From NCBI RefSeq assembly GCF_005250615.1, contig NZ_SULM01000004.1, forward strand, positions 1 to 64,000: a stretch of 64,000 nucleotides of DNA. The letters run 5' to 3'. Shown here one piece after another: positions 26,377 through 36,179 of this stretch. Origin of the DNA: Pseudomonas rhizoryzae. Lineage in GTDB: Bacteria; Pseudomonadota; Gammaproteobacteria; Pseudomonadales; Pseudomonadaceae. The translations under genes and the position numbers were made by a program. Position 1 is the stretch's first letter, and every line of letters starts with the position of its first letter. Under the pieces are notes generated by a model, which was not told the DNA's origin, searched no databases, and worked only from the letters and a program-made list of their open reading frames with translations.

Positions 26377-29300
26377 GCGGCTATGCCGAATTGCACTGCC
26401 TGTCGAACTTCAGTTTCCAGCGCGGTGCCTCCAGCGCCCTCGAGTTGTTCGAGCGGGCCAAGGCGCTGGGCTACGCGGCGCTGGCCATCACCGACGAATG
26501 CACCCTGAGCGGTATCGTGCGGGCCTGGCAGGCCGCGCGGCAGGTCGGCCTGCCGCTGCTCGTCGGCAGCGAACTGACCCTGGACGACGGCCTGCGCCTG
26601 GTACTGCTGGTGGAAAATCTAGCGGGCTATGAGCGCCTCTGCGCGCTGATCACCCGCGCCCGGCGCCGCGCGCCCAAGGGCCGCTATCAGCTGACCCGGG
26701 CGGATCTGGCCCAGCCCCTGCCGGGCCTGCTGGCGATCTGGCTGCCGGGTAGCGAACCGGCCGACGAGGAGGGTGCCTGGCTCAAGAGCGCCTTCGGCGA
26801 GCGCCTCTGGATCGGCGTGGAATTGCTGCGCAGCGTCGACGACAGTGCTCGGCTCGCCCAGCTCCAAGCCCTGGGCGAACGCCTCGGCCTGCCCGGCGTG
26901 GCCTGTGGCGACGTGCACATGCACAGCCGCGGTCGCCGTGCCTTGCAGGACGTGCTCACCGCCATTCGCCATCATCTGCCGGTGGCCGAGGCCGGCTATC
27001 GCCTGCACCCCAATGGCGAACGCCACCTGCGCCCCCTGGCTGTGCTCGAAGAGCTGTATCCCGTGGCGTTGCGCGCCGCAACCCTGGAGATCGCCGCCCG
27101 TTGTCGCTTCGATCTGGCCGAGCTGCGCTATCAGTACCCCCATGAGGTGGTGCCCGCCGGTGAGACGGCTACCTCCTGGCTCGCCGAATTGACCCGTCGT
27201 GGGCTGGCCTGGCGCTGGCCGGAAGGCGTACCGGACACGGTCGCCAGCAGGGTGGCGCTGGAGTTGGCGCTGATCGCCGAGAAGGGCTACGAGAACTACT
27301 TTCTCACCGTGCACGACATCGTCGACTACGCCCGTCGCCAGCATATCCTCTGCCAGGGGCGCGGCTCGGCGGCCAATTCGGTGGTCTGCTACGCCCTGGG
27401 CATCACCGAGTTGAGTCCCCTGACCGGCAACCTGTTGTTCGAACGCTTCATCTCCCGTGAGCGCAACGAGCCGCCGGACATCGACGTGGATTTCGAGCAT
27501 GAGCGGCGTGAAGAGGTCATCCAGTACGTCTTTCGCCGCTACGGTCGCGAGCGGGCCGCGCTCACCGCGGTGGTCAGCACCTACCATGCCGCCGGTGCCC
27601 TGCGCGATGTCGGCAAGGCCCTGGGCCTGCCGGGCGACCAGCTCAATGCCCTGTCCGGCTGCGCCGGGCGCTGGACCGATGAGATTCCCGGCCCGCAGCG
27701 TCTGCGCGAGGCGGGCTTCGATCCGGACAGCCCACTGTTGCAGCGGGTACTCATCCTCGCCGGCCAATTGATCGGCTTTCCCCGGCATCTTTCCCAGCAT
27801 CCCGGTGGTTTCGTCATCTCCGAGGCGCCCCTGGCGACGCTGGTGCCGGTGGAGAACGCTGCCATGGCCGAGCGCACCCTGATCCAGTGGGACAAGGACG
27901 ACCTCGATGCCGTGGGCCTGCTCAAGGTCGATATCCTCGCCCTGGGCATGCTCAGCGCCTTGCGCCGCTGCTTCGACCTGGTCGCCGACTGGCGTGGCCA
28001 GCGCTGGACCCTGGCCAGCCTGCCCCAGGAGGATAAATCCACCTATAGGATGATCTCCCGCGCCGATACGGTCGGGGTGTTCCAGATCGAATCCCGCGCC
28101 CAGATGGCCATGTTGCCGCGCCTCAGACCCCGGACCCTCTACGACCTGGTGATCGAGGTGGCCATCGTCCGGCCCGGTCCCATCCAGGGTGACATGGTGC
28201 ATCCCTACCTGCGCCGCCGTAACAAGGAAGAAGAGGCCGACTACCCCCATGACGAGTTGCGCCCGGCGTTGCAGCGCACCCTGGGGGTGCCGCTGTTCCA
28301 GGAGCAGGTGATGCAGATCGCCATGATCGCCGCCGAGTACACACCGGGCGAGGCCGATCAGTTGCGGCGCTCCATGGCCGCCTGGAAGCGTCATGGCGGC
28401 CTGGAGCCCCATCGCCAGCGGCTGCACGATCGGATGGTCGAGCGCGGCTATAAACCGGAATTCGCCGCGCGACTCTTCGAGCAGATCAAGGGTTTCGGCA
28501 GCTACGGCTTTCCCGAATCCCATGCCGCCAGCTTCGCCCTGCTGACCTATGCTAGTTCCTGGCTCAAATGCCATGAACCGGCCGCCTTCGCCTGCGCCCT
28601 GGTGAACAGCTGGCCGATGGGCTTCTACAGCCCGGACCAGGTGCTGCAGGACGCCCGTCGCCATGGCATCGAGGTGCGCGCCGTGGATGTGCAATGCAGC
28701 GACTGGGACTGCCGGTTGGAAGCGAGCGCTGGTCCGCAGCCGGCGATTCGCCTCGGGCTACGCCTGGTGCAGGGCCTGGCGGAAGCGATCGGACGGCGCC
28801 TGGTGGCGGCCCGGGGCGCGAGTCGCTTCGAGGATGTGGAAGACCTGTGCCGGCGGGCCGACTTGGATAATCGCGCCCGTGGGCAACTGGCCGATGCCGG
28901 AGCCCTGGCGGATCTCGCTGGTGATCGCCACCAGGCGCGCTGGGCCATGGCCGGCGTGGAGCGCCAGCTACCGCTGTTCGCGGCGGCTAGCACGGCCGCC
29001 GAAGAGCGCCCGGAATTGCCCGCCCCCAGCGTCGCGGAAGAAGTTCACGCTGACTATCGCACCCTGGGCACTACCCTGGGTCCACACCCGTTGACCCTGT
29101 TGCGCGGTGAACTACAGACGCGGCGTTGCCGGGATTTCAGCCAACTGAGCGAAGTCCGACCGGGGGCCTTGGTCCGGGTCGCCGGACTGGTGCGGGGACG
29201 GCAGCGACCGGGCACGGCTAGTGGCGTCATCTTCGTGACCCTGGAAGACGAGCACGGCATGCTCAATGTGGTGGTCTGGCGCGCCGTGGGCGAGCAGCAG

Positions 29301-29447
29301 CGAAGGCCCTTGTTGCAGGCACGGCTGTTACAGGTCGAAGGGCATCTGGAGCGGGAAGCGGGGGTACAGCACCTGATCGCCGGTCGGTTGACCGATCTGA
29401 CTCCGCTGCTCGACGAACTCATGGTGTCGAGTCGGGATTTTCACTAA
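26373..29447 (+). CDS. dnaE2: Error-prone DNA polymerase DnaE2
   Basis: 1024 aa C-family polymerase, typical DnaE2 length. It has an N-terminal PHP domain ([17 protein letters not shown]), palm motifs with catalytic aspartates in [32 protein letters not shown], helix-hairpin-helix region, and a C-terminal OB-fold ([14 protein letters not shown]). A clamp-binding QLPLF lies near residue 865. It performs translesion synthesis in the SOS mutasome. I start at 26373 (ATGA overlap with imuB); the upstream ATG at 26352 is within imuB. The large minus-strand frame across it is a shadow. Confidence 0.95.
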   Translation: MSGYAELHCLSNFSFQRGASSALELFERAKALGYAALAITDECTLSGIVRAWQAARQVGLPLLVGSELTLDDGLRLVLLVENLAGYERLCALITRARRRAPKGRYQLTRADLAQPLPGLLAIWLPGSEPADEEGAWLKSAFGERLWIGVELLRSVDDSARLAQLQALGERLGLPGVACGDVHMHSRGRRALQDVLTAIRHHLPVAEAGYRLHPNGERHLRPLAVLEELYPVALRAATLEIAARCRFDLAELRYQYPHEVVPAGETATSWLAELTRRGLAWRWPEGVPDTVASRVALELALIAEKGYENYFLTVHDIVDYARRQHILCQGRGSAANSVVCYALGITELSPLTGNLLFERFISRERNEPPDIDVDFEHERREEVIQYVFRRYGRERAALTAVVSTYHAAGALRDVGKALGLPGDQLNALSGCAGRWTDEIPGPQRLREAGFDPDSPLLQRVLILAGQLIGFPRHLSQHPGGFVISEAPLATLVPVENAAMAERTLIQWDKDDLDAVGLLKVDILALGMLSALRRCFDLVADWRGQRWTLASLPQEDKSTYRMISRADTVGVFQIESRAQMAMLPRLRPRTLYDLVIEVAIVRPGPIQGDMVHPYLRRRNKEEEADYPHDELRPALQRTLGVPLFQEQVMQIAMIAAEYTPGEADQLRRSMAAWKRHGGLEPHRQRLHDRMVERGYKPEFAARLFEQIKGFGSYGFPESHAASFALLTYASSWLKCHEPAAFACALVNSWPMGFYSPDQVLQDARRHGIEVRAVDVQCSDWDCRLEASAGPQPAIRLGLRLVQGLAEAIGRRLVAARGASRFEDVEDLCRRADLDNRARGQLADAGALADLAGDRHQARWAMAGVERQLPLFAAASTAAEERPELPAPSVAEEVHADYRTLGTTLGPHPLTLLRGELQTRRCRDFSQLSEVRPGALVRVAGLVRGRQRPGTASGVIFVTLEDEHGMLNVVVWRAVGEQQRRPLLQARLLQVEGHLEREAGVQHLIAGRLTDLTPLLDELMVSSRDFH

Positions 29448-29487
29448 GGGCGTACGGGGAAGAAGGGGAAGGGTGCAGCGGGAGGGC

Positions 29488-29522
29488 TGTCTTCCGAAGC
29501 GCTCGAGAGCGCCCGGAAGACA
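29488..29522. terminator. Hairpin downstream of hupB and dnaE2
   Basis: A 9-bp stem TGTCTTCCG / CGGAAGACA with an inner AGCGCTC/GAGAGCGC pairing lies between the convergent dnaE2 and hupB genes. No T-run on either side; moderate confidence. Confidence 0.5.
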
Positions 29523-29540
29523 AGAATCGACCAGACAGCC

Positions 29541-29813
29541 TTAGCTGACGGCGTCTTTCAGGCCTTTGCCGGGCTTGAAGCCGGGCAGCTTGGCAGCGGC
29601 GATCTTGATGGTGGCACCGGTCTGCGGGTTGCGGCCTTCGCGAGCAGCGCGCTCTTTCACTGCGAAAGTTCCGAAACCGACCAGGCTAACGCTGTCGCCT
29701 TGCTTCAGGGCGTCGGTCACCGCAGTGGTGAAGGCGTCCAGGGCTTTGGCAGCGGTGGCCTTGGGCAGGTCGGCAGACGCGGCAATGGCGTCGATCAGCT
29801 CAGCTTTATTCAT
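29541..29813 (-). CDS. hupB: HU-beta DNA-binding protein
   Basis: 90 aa, exactly HU size. It begins [16 protein letters not shown] and has the DNA-wrapping arm with [12 protein letters not shown] and the C-terminal [14 protein letters not shown], diagnostic of HU-beta. It is a nucleoid protein acting as a dimer. Codon use and GC are normal. The 254 bases upstream (29814-30067) probably hold its promoter; I see no gene there. Confidence 0.95.
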   Translation of the reverse strand: MNKAELIDAIAASADLPKATAAKALDAFTTAVTDALKQGDSVSLVGFGTFAVKERAAREGRNPQTGATIKIAAAKLPGFKPGKGLKDAVS

Positions 29814-30067
29814 GTAAAAACTCCATGTGTGAGTATTGGCCAGGCAGTATAGCGGCAGCTTTGCCTTGCGTAGAGCCTTTGTGAGCCTCTACGTGGCCGG
29901 TTGAAGCAGCCTAGTTGTTCGGCGCTACAGGATACGCATAGCGGGCGAAAGAGCGATAGGGTATTCCATGATGCAGGGGCGTGAAAACCTGATCCGTACT
30001 GCATTTTCCACGCTTTACAGCCCAACCGTCGCCTTTTTGGGCAGCGGCAGGGACCGTTTGGTTTCCT

Positions 30068-30439
30068 TTAGGCGACTCGGTCCGGCGAAAGATGAGGCTG
30101 CAGCGGCGGTGTCAGCGGCGGCAGGCCATGGGCCGCACGGGCGGCATCGCAATGGGGATTGGGCTCGCCGTTTTCCCAGGCGGCCATGAATTCACGGCAG
30201 GTACTGGAACGATTCTCATAGATGGTGCAGCGGGTGCCGCAACCGACCTCGCCCAAGAGCGCCGTACAGCGCGCGGGCTTCTGCTCCGTGCCCTGCATCG
30301 CCACCAGGTGGGGCGTGATGGCCAAGGTCAGGTTATCGGGGACCAGGCCGCCTGCCGATTGGCATTCGCCCCAGTAGAAAGACACGCGGAAATAGGCGCA
30401 GCAGGCGCCACAACTCAGGCAAGGATTCTCGGTCGACAT
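30068..30439 (-). CDS. YkgJ-family cysteine-cluster protein
   Basis: 123 aa. The N-terminal [13 protein letters not shown] and later [21 protein letters not shown] and CREF supply the cysteine set typical of the YkgJ zinc/iron-cluster family, whose function is unknown. I chose ATG 30439 ([10 protein letters not shown]) because it matches family N-termini; the upstream frame is Arg-rich and unlike them. Confidence 0.85.
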   Translation of the reverse strand: MSTENPCLSCGACCAYFRVSFYWGECQSAGGLVPDNLTLAITPHLVAMQGTEQKPARCTALLGEVGCGTRCTIYENRSSTCREFMAAWENGEPNPHCDAARAAHGLPPLTPPLQPHLSPDRVA

Positions 30440-30545
30440 GCACGAAGGCCATCGCAGAAACCGGCGGCGCCGGCGGGACAAGGGCGGATTCTAGGCAAGC
30501 CCCAGCAGCCTGCGAAGCCCCCGGCAACGACCGTTCGGCGGCGAC

Positions 30546-31454
30546 CTACGGCACTCTCGCTCCGGGATCGGGAGTGACCAGATGCCGCTGTAGCCAGGCG
30601 ATGAACACCCTGACCTTGGCCGGCACCAGTCGGCGGTGCGGATAGACCGCATGGATGGCGATGGCCTGGGTGTGCCAAGAGGCGAACAGTCGCGCCAGGC
30701 GGCCGCTGGCGATGTCTTCGCCGACCAGGAAATCCGGCTGGCGGATGATGCCGTGTCCGTCCAGCGCCGCCCGGTGCAGCACGCTGCCGTTGTTGGCGCG
30801 CAAGGGGCCGCCGACCTTGACCTGCAGGCGTTCGGTGCCACGCTGGAATTCCCAGTCATCGCCGTCGCTGGCATAGCTGTAGAGCAGGCAGCGGTGCTGC
30901 CGCAACTCGCTTGGATGCTCCGGGCGGCCGTGCAACTGCAAGTAGGCGGGCGCCGCGCAGACGAACAACTCCACCGCCCCCAATGGCTGCGCCACCAGGC
31001 TGGAGTCGCTCAGCTCGCCGATGCGCACGGCGAGATCGAAGCCTTCCTCGACCAGCCGTACCTGGCGATCGCTGAGTTCCAGGTCGATGGAAACGTCCGG
31101 GTATTCCTGCAGGAAGCTGCTCACCAGCGGTGCCAGGTGGCGTACGCCGAAGGTAAGGGGGGCGCTGACCCGCAATCGGCCCCGGGGTCGCTCGTGGCCT
31201 TCCTGCAGACGCTGTTCGAGGGCATCCAGATCACCCAGCAGGGGCACGATGCCTTCGTAGAGGGTACGGCCGGCCTCGGTCAGGCTCAGGGTTCGGGTGG
31301 TGCGCTGCAACAGCCGGGTACCGTAATGCCGCTCCAGCGCCGCCAGGTATTTGGTGAGGGCCGAGCGAGACAGTTCCAGACGCTCGGCCGCGGCAGTGAG
31401 GCTACCCAGTTCGACGATCCTGACGAAGGCCTCCAGCGCGCGCAGGGTATCCAT
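30546..31454 (-). CDS. LysR-family regulator (CrgA/DmlR subgroup)
   Basis: 302 aa. It has an N-terminal HTH (MDTLRALEAFVRIVELGSLT) and a long substrate-binding domain with LRVSAPLTFGVRHLAPLV, typical of the large pseudomonad subgroup next to oxidoreductase genes. It is divergent from the doxX-DODA pair with 100 bases between starts, so those genes are its likely target. Confidence 0.88.
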   Translation of the reverse strand: MDTLRALEAFVRIVELGSLTAAAERLELSRSALTKYLAALERHYGTRLLQRTTRTLSLTEAGRTLYEGIVPLLGDLDALEQRLQEGHERPRGRLRVSAPLTFGVRHLAPLVSSFLQEYPDVSIDLELSDRQVRLVEEGFDLAVRIGELSDSSLVAQPLGAVELFVCAAPAYLQLHGRPEHPSELRQHRCLLYSYASDGDDWEFQRGTERLQVKVGGPLRANNGSVLHRAALDGHGIIRQPDFLVGEDIASGRLARLFASWHTQAIAIHAVYPHRRLVPAKVRVFIAWLQRHLVTPDPGARVP

Positions 31455-31554
31455 ACCTTGTTTCCTCTTCGTGCACAGTGCATTCGCAGTTTGCGGCTTT
31501 ATTCGCGTTATGGAAACAGGACAATGAGCCTATCTTCCCTGAACGAGTGCCATC

Positions 31555-31953
31555 ATGAACGACCGTACCGCTCCTTACGCCGCCCTTTTACTGCGCATCG
31601 CCTTGGGCGTGATGTTCCTGGCCCACGGCCTGACCAAACTGCTGGTCTTTACCCTGCCAGGTACCGCTGCCTTCTTCGCCTCGGTGGGTTTTCCCGGTTG
31701 GCTGGCCTATCCGGTCACCTTTTTCGAGCTGGCGGCCGCTATCCTGTTGCTCCTGGGTGCCTGGGTCCGTCCGGTGGCGGCGGTCGCTGCCGTCCAGTTG
31801 TTCGTCGCCGCGACCGTGCATTTCGGCAATGGCTGGTCGTTCACCAATCCCCATGGTGGCTGGGAGTATCCGGTCTTCCTCGCCGTGACCGCTGCGGCGC
31901 TGGCCCTGCTGGGCGCCGGTCGGCCAGCCTGGGATGCCCGCAAGCGCGCCTGA
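31555..31953 (+). CDS. DoxX-family membrane protein
   Basis: 132 aa with four predicted membrane helices. The DoxX pattern LLRIALGVMFLAHGLTKL, GFPGWLAYPVTFFELAAAI and NGWSFTNPHGGWEYP is clear. Members are poorly defined redox-linked membrane proteins. It is 24 bases upstream of the dioxygenase gene and divergent from a LysR gene. Confidence 0.85.
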   Translation: MNDRTAPYAALLLRIALGVMFLAHGLTKLLVFTLPGTAAFFASVGFPGWLAYPVTFFELAAAILLLLGAWVRPVAAVAAVQLFVAATVHFGNGWSFTNPHGGWEYPVFLAVTAAALALLGAGRPAWDARKRA

Positions 31954-31977
31954 TTCTCCCTTCATGAGGTAACCGCC

Positions 31978-32754
31978 ATGTCACTTCCCACCTTGTTCGT
32001 TTCCCACGGCTCGCCCATGGAGGCACTCGACGCCGGCGCGGCGGGAGAGGCTTGGCGGCGTCTGGGGCAGACGTTGCCCACGCCTGCAGCCATCGTCGTG
32101 GTGTCGGCGCATTTCGATACCCAGGTGCCGGTGTTCGGCCGCGCCGAGCGACCGGCCACCATCCATGACTTCTACGGCTTTCCCGACGCCCTCTACCAAC
32201 TGGACTATCCCGCGCCCGGTGCCCCGGCACTGGCCGAGCAACTGGCTCAAGGACTGCGTGACCAGGGCTGGGAGGCGCGTACCGGCGAGCAGGGGCTGGA
32301 TCATGGTGCCTGGGTGCCGCTACGCTATCTCTATCCCGCGGCAGGGATTCCGGTGGTGCCCCTGTCGATGAGCGCGGCGCGCGGGCCGGAGTATCACTTC
32401 GCCCTGGGCCAGGCATTGGCACCCCTGCTACCGGCGGACACCCTGCTGATCGGCTCGGGTAGCCTCACCCACAACCTGGGTGATTTCCGCCGGGGTGGCA
32501 GCGAGTCGCCCGCCTATGTGGCGGAGTTCCAGCAGTGGATGCAGGACCGTCTGCAGGCGCGTGATCTGGCAGCCCTGCTGGATTACCGCCGCCAGGCACC
32601 CAGTGCCCGCCAGGCGCATCCCACCGACGAGCACCTACTGCCCCTGTTCGTCGCCCTGGGCGCCGCCGACCCGGAAGGGGATTTCGCCATCCATCACGAC
32701 GGCATCGCCCATCGCATCCTGGCGATGGATCTCTACGGTTTTTCCCGCCACTGA
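31978..32754 (+). CDS. LigB-type 4,5-DOPA/aromatic ring extradiol dioxygenase family protein
   Basis: 258 aa of the class III extradiol dioxygenase (DODA/YgiD) family. Zinc or iron ligands are visible: His in VSHGSPMEAL, His in VVVSAHFDTQVP, His in GLDHGAWVPL, and His in IGSGSLTHNLGDF. Possible substrates are catecholic compounds such as DOPA; several family members act instead as general small-molecule dioxygenases. Co-transcribed with DoxX and followed by a strong terminator. Confidence 0.85.
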   Translation: MSLPTLFVSHGSPMEALDAGAAGEAWRRLGQTLPTPAAIVVVSAHFDTQVPVFGRAERPATIHDFYGFPDALYQLDYPAPGAPALAEQLAQGLRDQGWEARTGEQGLDHGAWVPLRYLYPAAGIPVVPLSMSAARGPEYHFALGQALAPLLPADTLLIGSGSLTHNLGDFRRGGSESPAYVAEFQQWMQDRLQARDLAALLDYRRQAPSARQAHPTDEHLLPLFVALGAADPEGDFAIHHDGIAHRILAMDLYGFSRH

Positions 32755-32763
32755 TGCAAAGCG

Positions 32764-32797
32764 AAGGCCCGGCTCACTTGGTGAGCCGGGCCTTTTT
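32764..32797 (+). terminator. Rho-independent terminator after DODA-type gene
   Basis: A 14-bp stem AAGGCCCGGCTCAC / GTGAGCCGGGCCTT with a TTG loop, running into a TTTTT tract. It also separates the convergent Yip1-family gene. Confidence 0.92.
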
Positions 32798-32814
32798 CAG
32801 GGGAACATCCGGCC

Positions 32815-33408
32815 TCAGCCGAACAGCTGCGGACCGTAGCCCCACATCAGTACCGTCGTGGCCATCAGCACTTCCAGTACCAAGACCCCAATGGCCAGCG
32901 TCGAGCCGGACATGATGAAGCCTTCGCGCTGGTCGATATTGAGGAAGGATGGAATGCCGGTGTAGAGCAGGTAGGCCGAATAGGCCAGGCCGACGATGCC
33001 AGCGATAGCACACAGCCACACCAGCGGATAGAACCCCACCAGCCCGCTCAGCAGCATGGGGGTGGCCACGTAGCCGGCGAACAGGATGCAGCGATTGGCA
33101 CTGGGTCGATCCGGATAACGCCGCGCCAGCCAGTGGATCACATGACCCATGGCCACCACCGCGGCCATGATCAGCGCATAGCTGATGACCGCCAGTACCA
33201 CCGCGGTTGGGAGATCCAGCACATGGGCTTCACCGCCACCGAAGCGCCAGCCGAAGGTGGTGGTGCCGACCAGGGAGGCCACCACGGGAATAGCGGCCAG
33301 GAAGGCGACGTGGTGGGCGAAGAAATGCCCGACGGTTTCTCCCTCACGGCGAATCTGTTGCCATTCGCGATCGGGATGGGCCAGCAGGCCCCAGACATGA
33401 TTGATCAT
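32815..33408 (-). CDS. Yip1-family integral membrane protein
   Basis: 197 aa with five hydrophobic segments. The N-terminal MINHVWGLLAHPDREWQQIR (a HP-x-W type motif) followed by multiple helices is typical of the Yip1/DUF1282 family. Function unknown in bacteria. ATG 33408 fits the family N-terminus; the upstream Arg-rich 11 residues are not used. Confidence 0.8.
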   Translation of the reverse strand: MINHVWGLLAHPDREWQQIRREGETVGHFFAHHVAFLAAIPVVASLVGTTTFGWRFGGGEAHVLDLPTAVVLAVISYALIMAAVVAMGHVIHWLARRYPDRPSANRCILFAGYVATPMLLSGLVGFYPLVWLCAIAGIVGLAYSAYLLYTGIPSFLNIDQREGFIMSGSTLAIGVLVLEVLMATTVLMWGYGPQLFG

Positions 33409-33637
33409 GATTCTGCTCCTCACCCGCTGTGGTCGCCGCAAGCGGGCCTCTAGGTGATGGCGAACGCTGGACTAACGCATCTGGCGACTTCCTTATGAGT
33501 ATAGAAGGGCTCTGGAATGCGTCATGCGAGCCGACGAAGGGTCGCTTGCTTCGAAACGAAGCGACCAGCGGCGCCCGGGCACCAGCCTGGTGCGTTTTCT
33601 GCCGAGCTTTACCCGGCTTTATGAGGATTTGCCAATA

Positions 33638-33671
33638 CCTGACCACTTGGACAGGTTTTTGCTTGGTCAGG
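33638..33671. promoter_or_regulatory. Operator-like repeats upstream of hpxO
   Basis: CCTGACCA (33638-33645) and TGGTCAGG (33664-33671) form an inverted repeat, and TTGGACAGG (33647-33655) is a direct near-copy of TTGGTCAGG (33663-33671). A second stem-loop is at 33540-33566. They lie within 65 bases of the hpxO start. The remaining gap to 33409 has no gene. Confidence 0.35.
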
Positions 33672-33699
33672 GCATCTGTTACCGCCAACGAGGCCTGTC

Positions 33700-34857
33700 A
33701 TGCCAACTCTCGACATCATCATCGCCGGTGCCGGCATGGGCGGGCTCAGCGCCGCCCTGGCACTCCAGCAAGCCGGCCACCGCGTACGGCTGTTCGAGCG
33801 TGCCGTGGAGCTGGCGCCCATCGGCGCGGCCATCTCCATCTGGCCCAATGGCGTGAAGGTGCTGGACCGCCTGGGCCTGGGTCCAGCCATCGCCGCCGTG
33901 AGCGGCGACATGCGCACCATGAGCTACCACGATCAACAGGGGCAATTGCTCACGCGCTTCAGCCTGCTGCCGTTCTATGACGCCGTCGGCCGCCCTGCGC
34001 AGCCCATCGCCCGGGCCCAGCTACAGCGCCTGTTGCTGGACGCGGTGGGCGCGGAGCGGGTAACGCTTGGTGTTGGCTGCGAGGGGTTCGCGCAAGATGA
34101 GCAGGGGGTGACGGTAACACTCAGCGACGGTCGCCAGGAGCGGGCCGACCTGCTGATCGCCGCCGACGGGACCCACTCGCGGCTGCGAGATCGGGTGGTG
34201 GGGCAGTCGATCACCCGCGACTACTGTGGTTACGTGAACTGGAACGGGCGGGTGAAGATCGCCCCGGATCTGGCCGAAGAACATGAGTGGGCGCAGTTCG
34301 TGGGTAATCACCAGCGCGTCTCGCTGATGCCCATGGGCGGCGATGAATTCTACTTCTTCTTCGATGTGCCGCTGCCCAAGGGGACGCCCAACGACCGTAG
34401 CCGCTACCGCGAGGAGCTGGCCGGGCATTTCGCCGGCTGGGCACCGCCGGTGCAGCGCCTCATCGAGCGCCTGGATCCCCAGGGGGTCGCCCGGGTCGAG
34501 ATCCACGATACCCGACCGCTGACCACCCTGGTGCGCGGGCGAGTGGCCCTGCTGGGCGATTCGGCCCATTCCATGGCGCCGGACCTGGGGCAGGGTGGTT
34601 GCCAGGCCATGGAGGATGCCTGGGTGCTGGCGCGTTGCCTGGAAGCCGACGCCGATCCACTGGCAGCCTTGCAGGCCTACGAGCAGGCCCGCGTCGAGCG
34701 GGTCGCCGGCATCGTCGAGCGGGCGCGCAAGCGCTGCGAGATCACCCATGGCCAGGCTCCCGAAGCCACCCGCGCCTGGTACGCCGAGCTGGCCGAGGAA
34801 ACCGGCGAGACGGTGATCGCCGGCTTGCGCAAGACCGCGGATGGTGGCCCGCTGTGA
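33700..34857 (+). CDS. hpxO: FAD-dependent urate hydroxylase
   Basis: 385 aa aromatic-ring flavoprotein monooxygenase that converts urate to 5-hydroxyisourate with NADH and oxygen. Besides the FAD motifs GAGMGGLSAA and GDSAHSMAPDLGQGG, it has blocks that I recognise from HpxO: GAAISIWPNGVKVLDRLGLG, CGYVNWNGRVKI, RVSLMPMGGDEFYFFFDVPL, FAGWAPPVQRLIERLDPQ and ARKRCEITHG. I assign purine catabolism on this basis. The usual neighbours (OHCU decarboxylase, transthyretin-like hydrolase, allantoinase) are not in the window. Confidence 0.85.
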   Translation: MPTLDIIIAGAGMGGLSAALALQQAGHRVRLFERAVELAPIGAAISIWPNGVKVLDRLGLGPAIAAVSGDMRTMSYHDQQGQLLTRFSLLPFYDAVGRPAQPIARAQLQRLLLDAVGAERVTLGVGCEGFAQDEQGVTVTLSDGRQERADLLIAADGTHSRLRDRVVGQSITRDYCGYVNWNGRVKIAPDLAEEHEWAQFVGNHQRVSLMPMGGDEFYFFFDVPLPKGTPNDRSRYREELAGHFAGWAPPVQRLIERLDPQGVARVEIHDTRPLTTLVRGRVALLGDSAHSMAPDLGQGGCQAMEDAWVLARCLEADADPLAALQAYEQARVERVAGIVERARKRCEITHGQAPEATRAWYAELAEETGETVIAGLRKTADGGPL

Positions 34858-34960
34858 AATAACCGGCTTTGAAATGGCCAGGCGAGCGGGACGAATGGCG
34901 GCGCCGGGGGTCGAAAGGCCCACGTCTCTCGTCGCCCAAGCCCTCGTTGGAGAATCGCCC

Positions 34961-35977
34961 ATGCGCCTGCGTCTCGCCCTGACCCTCGCCAGTTCCTTCG
35001 CCCTGGCTCCGCTGGCCTTCGCCGCCGAGCCTGGCTGCCCTTATCCGCAGACGGTGAAGTTCGCCGGACCCAACTGGGAGAGCGGCATGTTCACCACCGA
35101 GGTCCTGCGCCTGTTGGTGGAGAAGGGCTATGGCTGCCAGACCGACGCGGTGCCCGGTAACACTGTGACCCTGGAGAACGCCCTGGCGCAGAACGACATC
35201 CAGGTCACCGGCGAGCAGTGGGCGGGTCGTAGCCCGGCCTGGCGCGCGGCGGAGAAGGCCGGCAAGGTGTTCGCCGTGGGCGAGACGGTCAAGGGCGCCA
35301 CCGAGGGCTGGTGGGTGCCGGAATACCTGGTCAAGGGCGACCCTGCGCGGGGTATCGCGGCCAAGGCGCCGGACCTCAAGAGCGTGGCCGACCTGCCGCG
35401 CTACAAGGAGCTGTTCCGCGATCCGGAAGAACCGGGCAAGGGCCGTTTCCTCAATTGCCCCACCGGCTGGACCTGCGAGATCGTCAACACCCAGAAGCTC
35501 AAGGCCTATAAGCTGACCGACAGCTACACCAACTTCCGTACCGGCACCGGTCCGGCGCTGGATGCCGCCATCGCCACCGCCATGCGTCGGGGCGAACCGG
35601 TACTCTTCTACTACTGGTCGCCGACCCCGCTGATGGGGCGCTACAAGCTGGTTCAGCTGGAAGAGCCGCCCTTCAGCGAAAAAGCCTGGGAGACGCTGTC
35701 GGACCCGAAGAATCCCAATCCGCTGCCCTCGCGGTCGCTGCCGGCCAAGATCACCATCGGCGTTTCGCGTGACCTGCACGACAAGGCACCGGCCCTGGTG
35801 GCACTGTTCGAGAAGGTGCAATTCCCCCTCGACCAGTTCAACGGCATTCTCGCCGAGATGGCCGAGAAGCACGAAGACGCCCCGGTGGTGGCCAAGCGTT
35901 TTCTCAAGGAGCATCCGGAGGTCTGGACGTCCTGGTTGCCGGCGGAAAACGCCGAGCGGGTGAAGGCGGCGCTCTGA
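34961..35977 (+). CDS. Glycine betaine/quaternary amine-type ABC binding protein (orphan)
   Basis: 338 aa OpuAC/ProX-like periplasmic protein. The signal peptide is MRLRLALTLASSFALAPLAF. Key blocks are VKFAGPNWESGMFTTEVL, NDIQVTGEQWAGRS, ATEGWWVPEYL, DPEEPGKGRFLNCPTGWTCE and PVLFYYWSPTPLMG, all shared with the protein at 38384, so the two are paralogues. No permease or ATPase gene adjoins it, so it probably uses the transporter at 39345-41008. I start at ATG 34961 with GGAG upstream; the in-frame codons from 34841 overlap hpxO. Confidence 0.88.
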   Translation: MRLRLALTLASSFALAPLAFAAEPGCPYPQTVKFAGPNWESGMFTTEVLRLLVEKGYGCQTDAVPGNTVTLENALAQNDIQVTGEQWAGRSPAWRAAEKAGKVFAVGETVKGATEGWWVPEYLVKGDPARGIAAKAPDLKSVADLPRYKELFRDPEEPGKGRFLNCPTGWTCEIVNTQKLKAYKLTDSYTNFRTGTGPALDAAIATAMRRGEPVLFYYWSPTPLMGRYKLVQLEEPPFSEKAWETLSDPKNPNPLPSRSLPAKITIGVSRDLHDKAPALVALFEKVQFPLDQFNGILAEMAEKHEDAPVVAKRFLKEHPEVWTSWLPAENAERVKAAL

Positions 35978-36131
35978 GAGCCTTTTCAAAATCTGCTGCG
36001 CGTCGGCCAAACTGCGTTGAAAATGGCTTCGGAATGCTCATTTACCACTTGTAAACTCCGCTTCCTCAGCCCTTTTCGTGGGGCCGCCTAGGCCTTGTTT
36101 GGCTCTAGCTCGCTAGATTTTAAACAGGCTC
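35978..36131. repeat. Long imperfect inverted repeat (hairpin element A)
   Basis: Outer ends GAGCCTTTTCAAAATCT and the reverse complement of AGATTTTAAACAGGCTC pair, giving a 154-base hairpin-forming unit. The centre holds AATGCTCATTTACC-N-GTAAACTC and GGGGCCGCCTAGGCC, both also in the element at 58206-58408. It fills the gap between two genes; its left end starts right after the stop of the binding-protein gene. Confidence 0.75.
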
Positions 36132-36179
36132 TGAGGGCGGCATGAGGGATAATGGCGGTTTTCCGTGTTGGAGCCGCCC

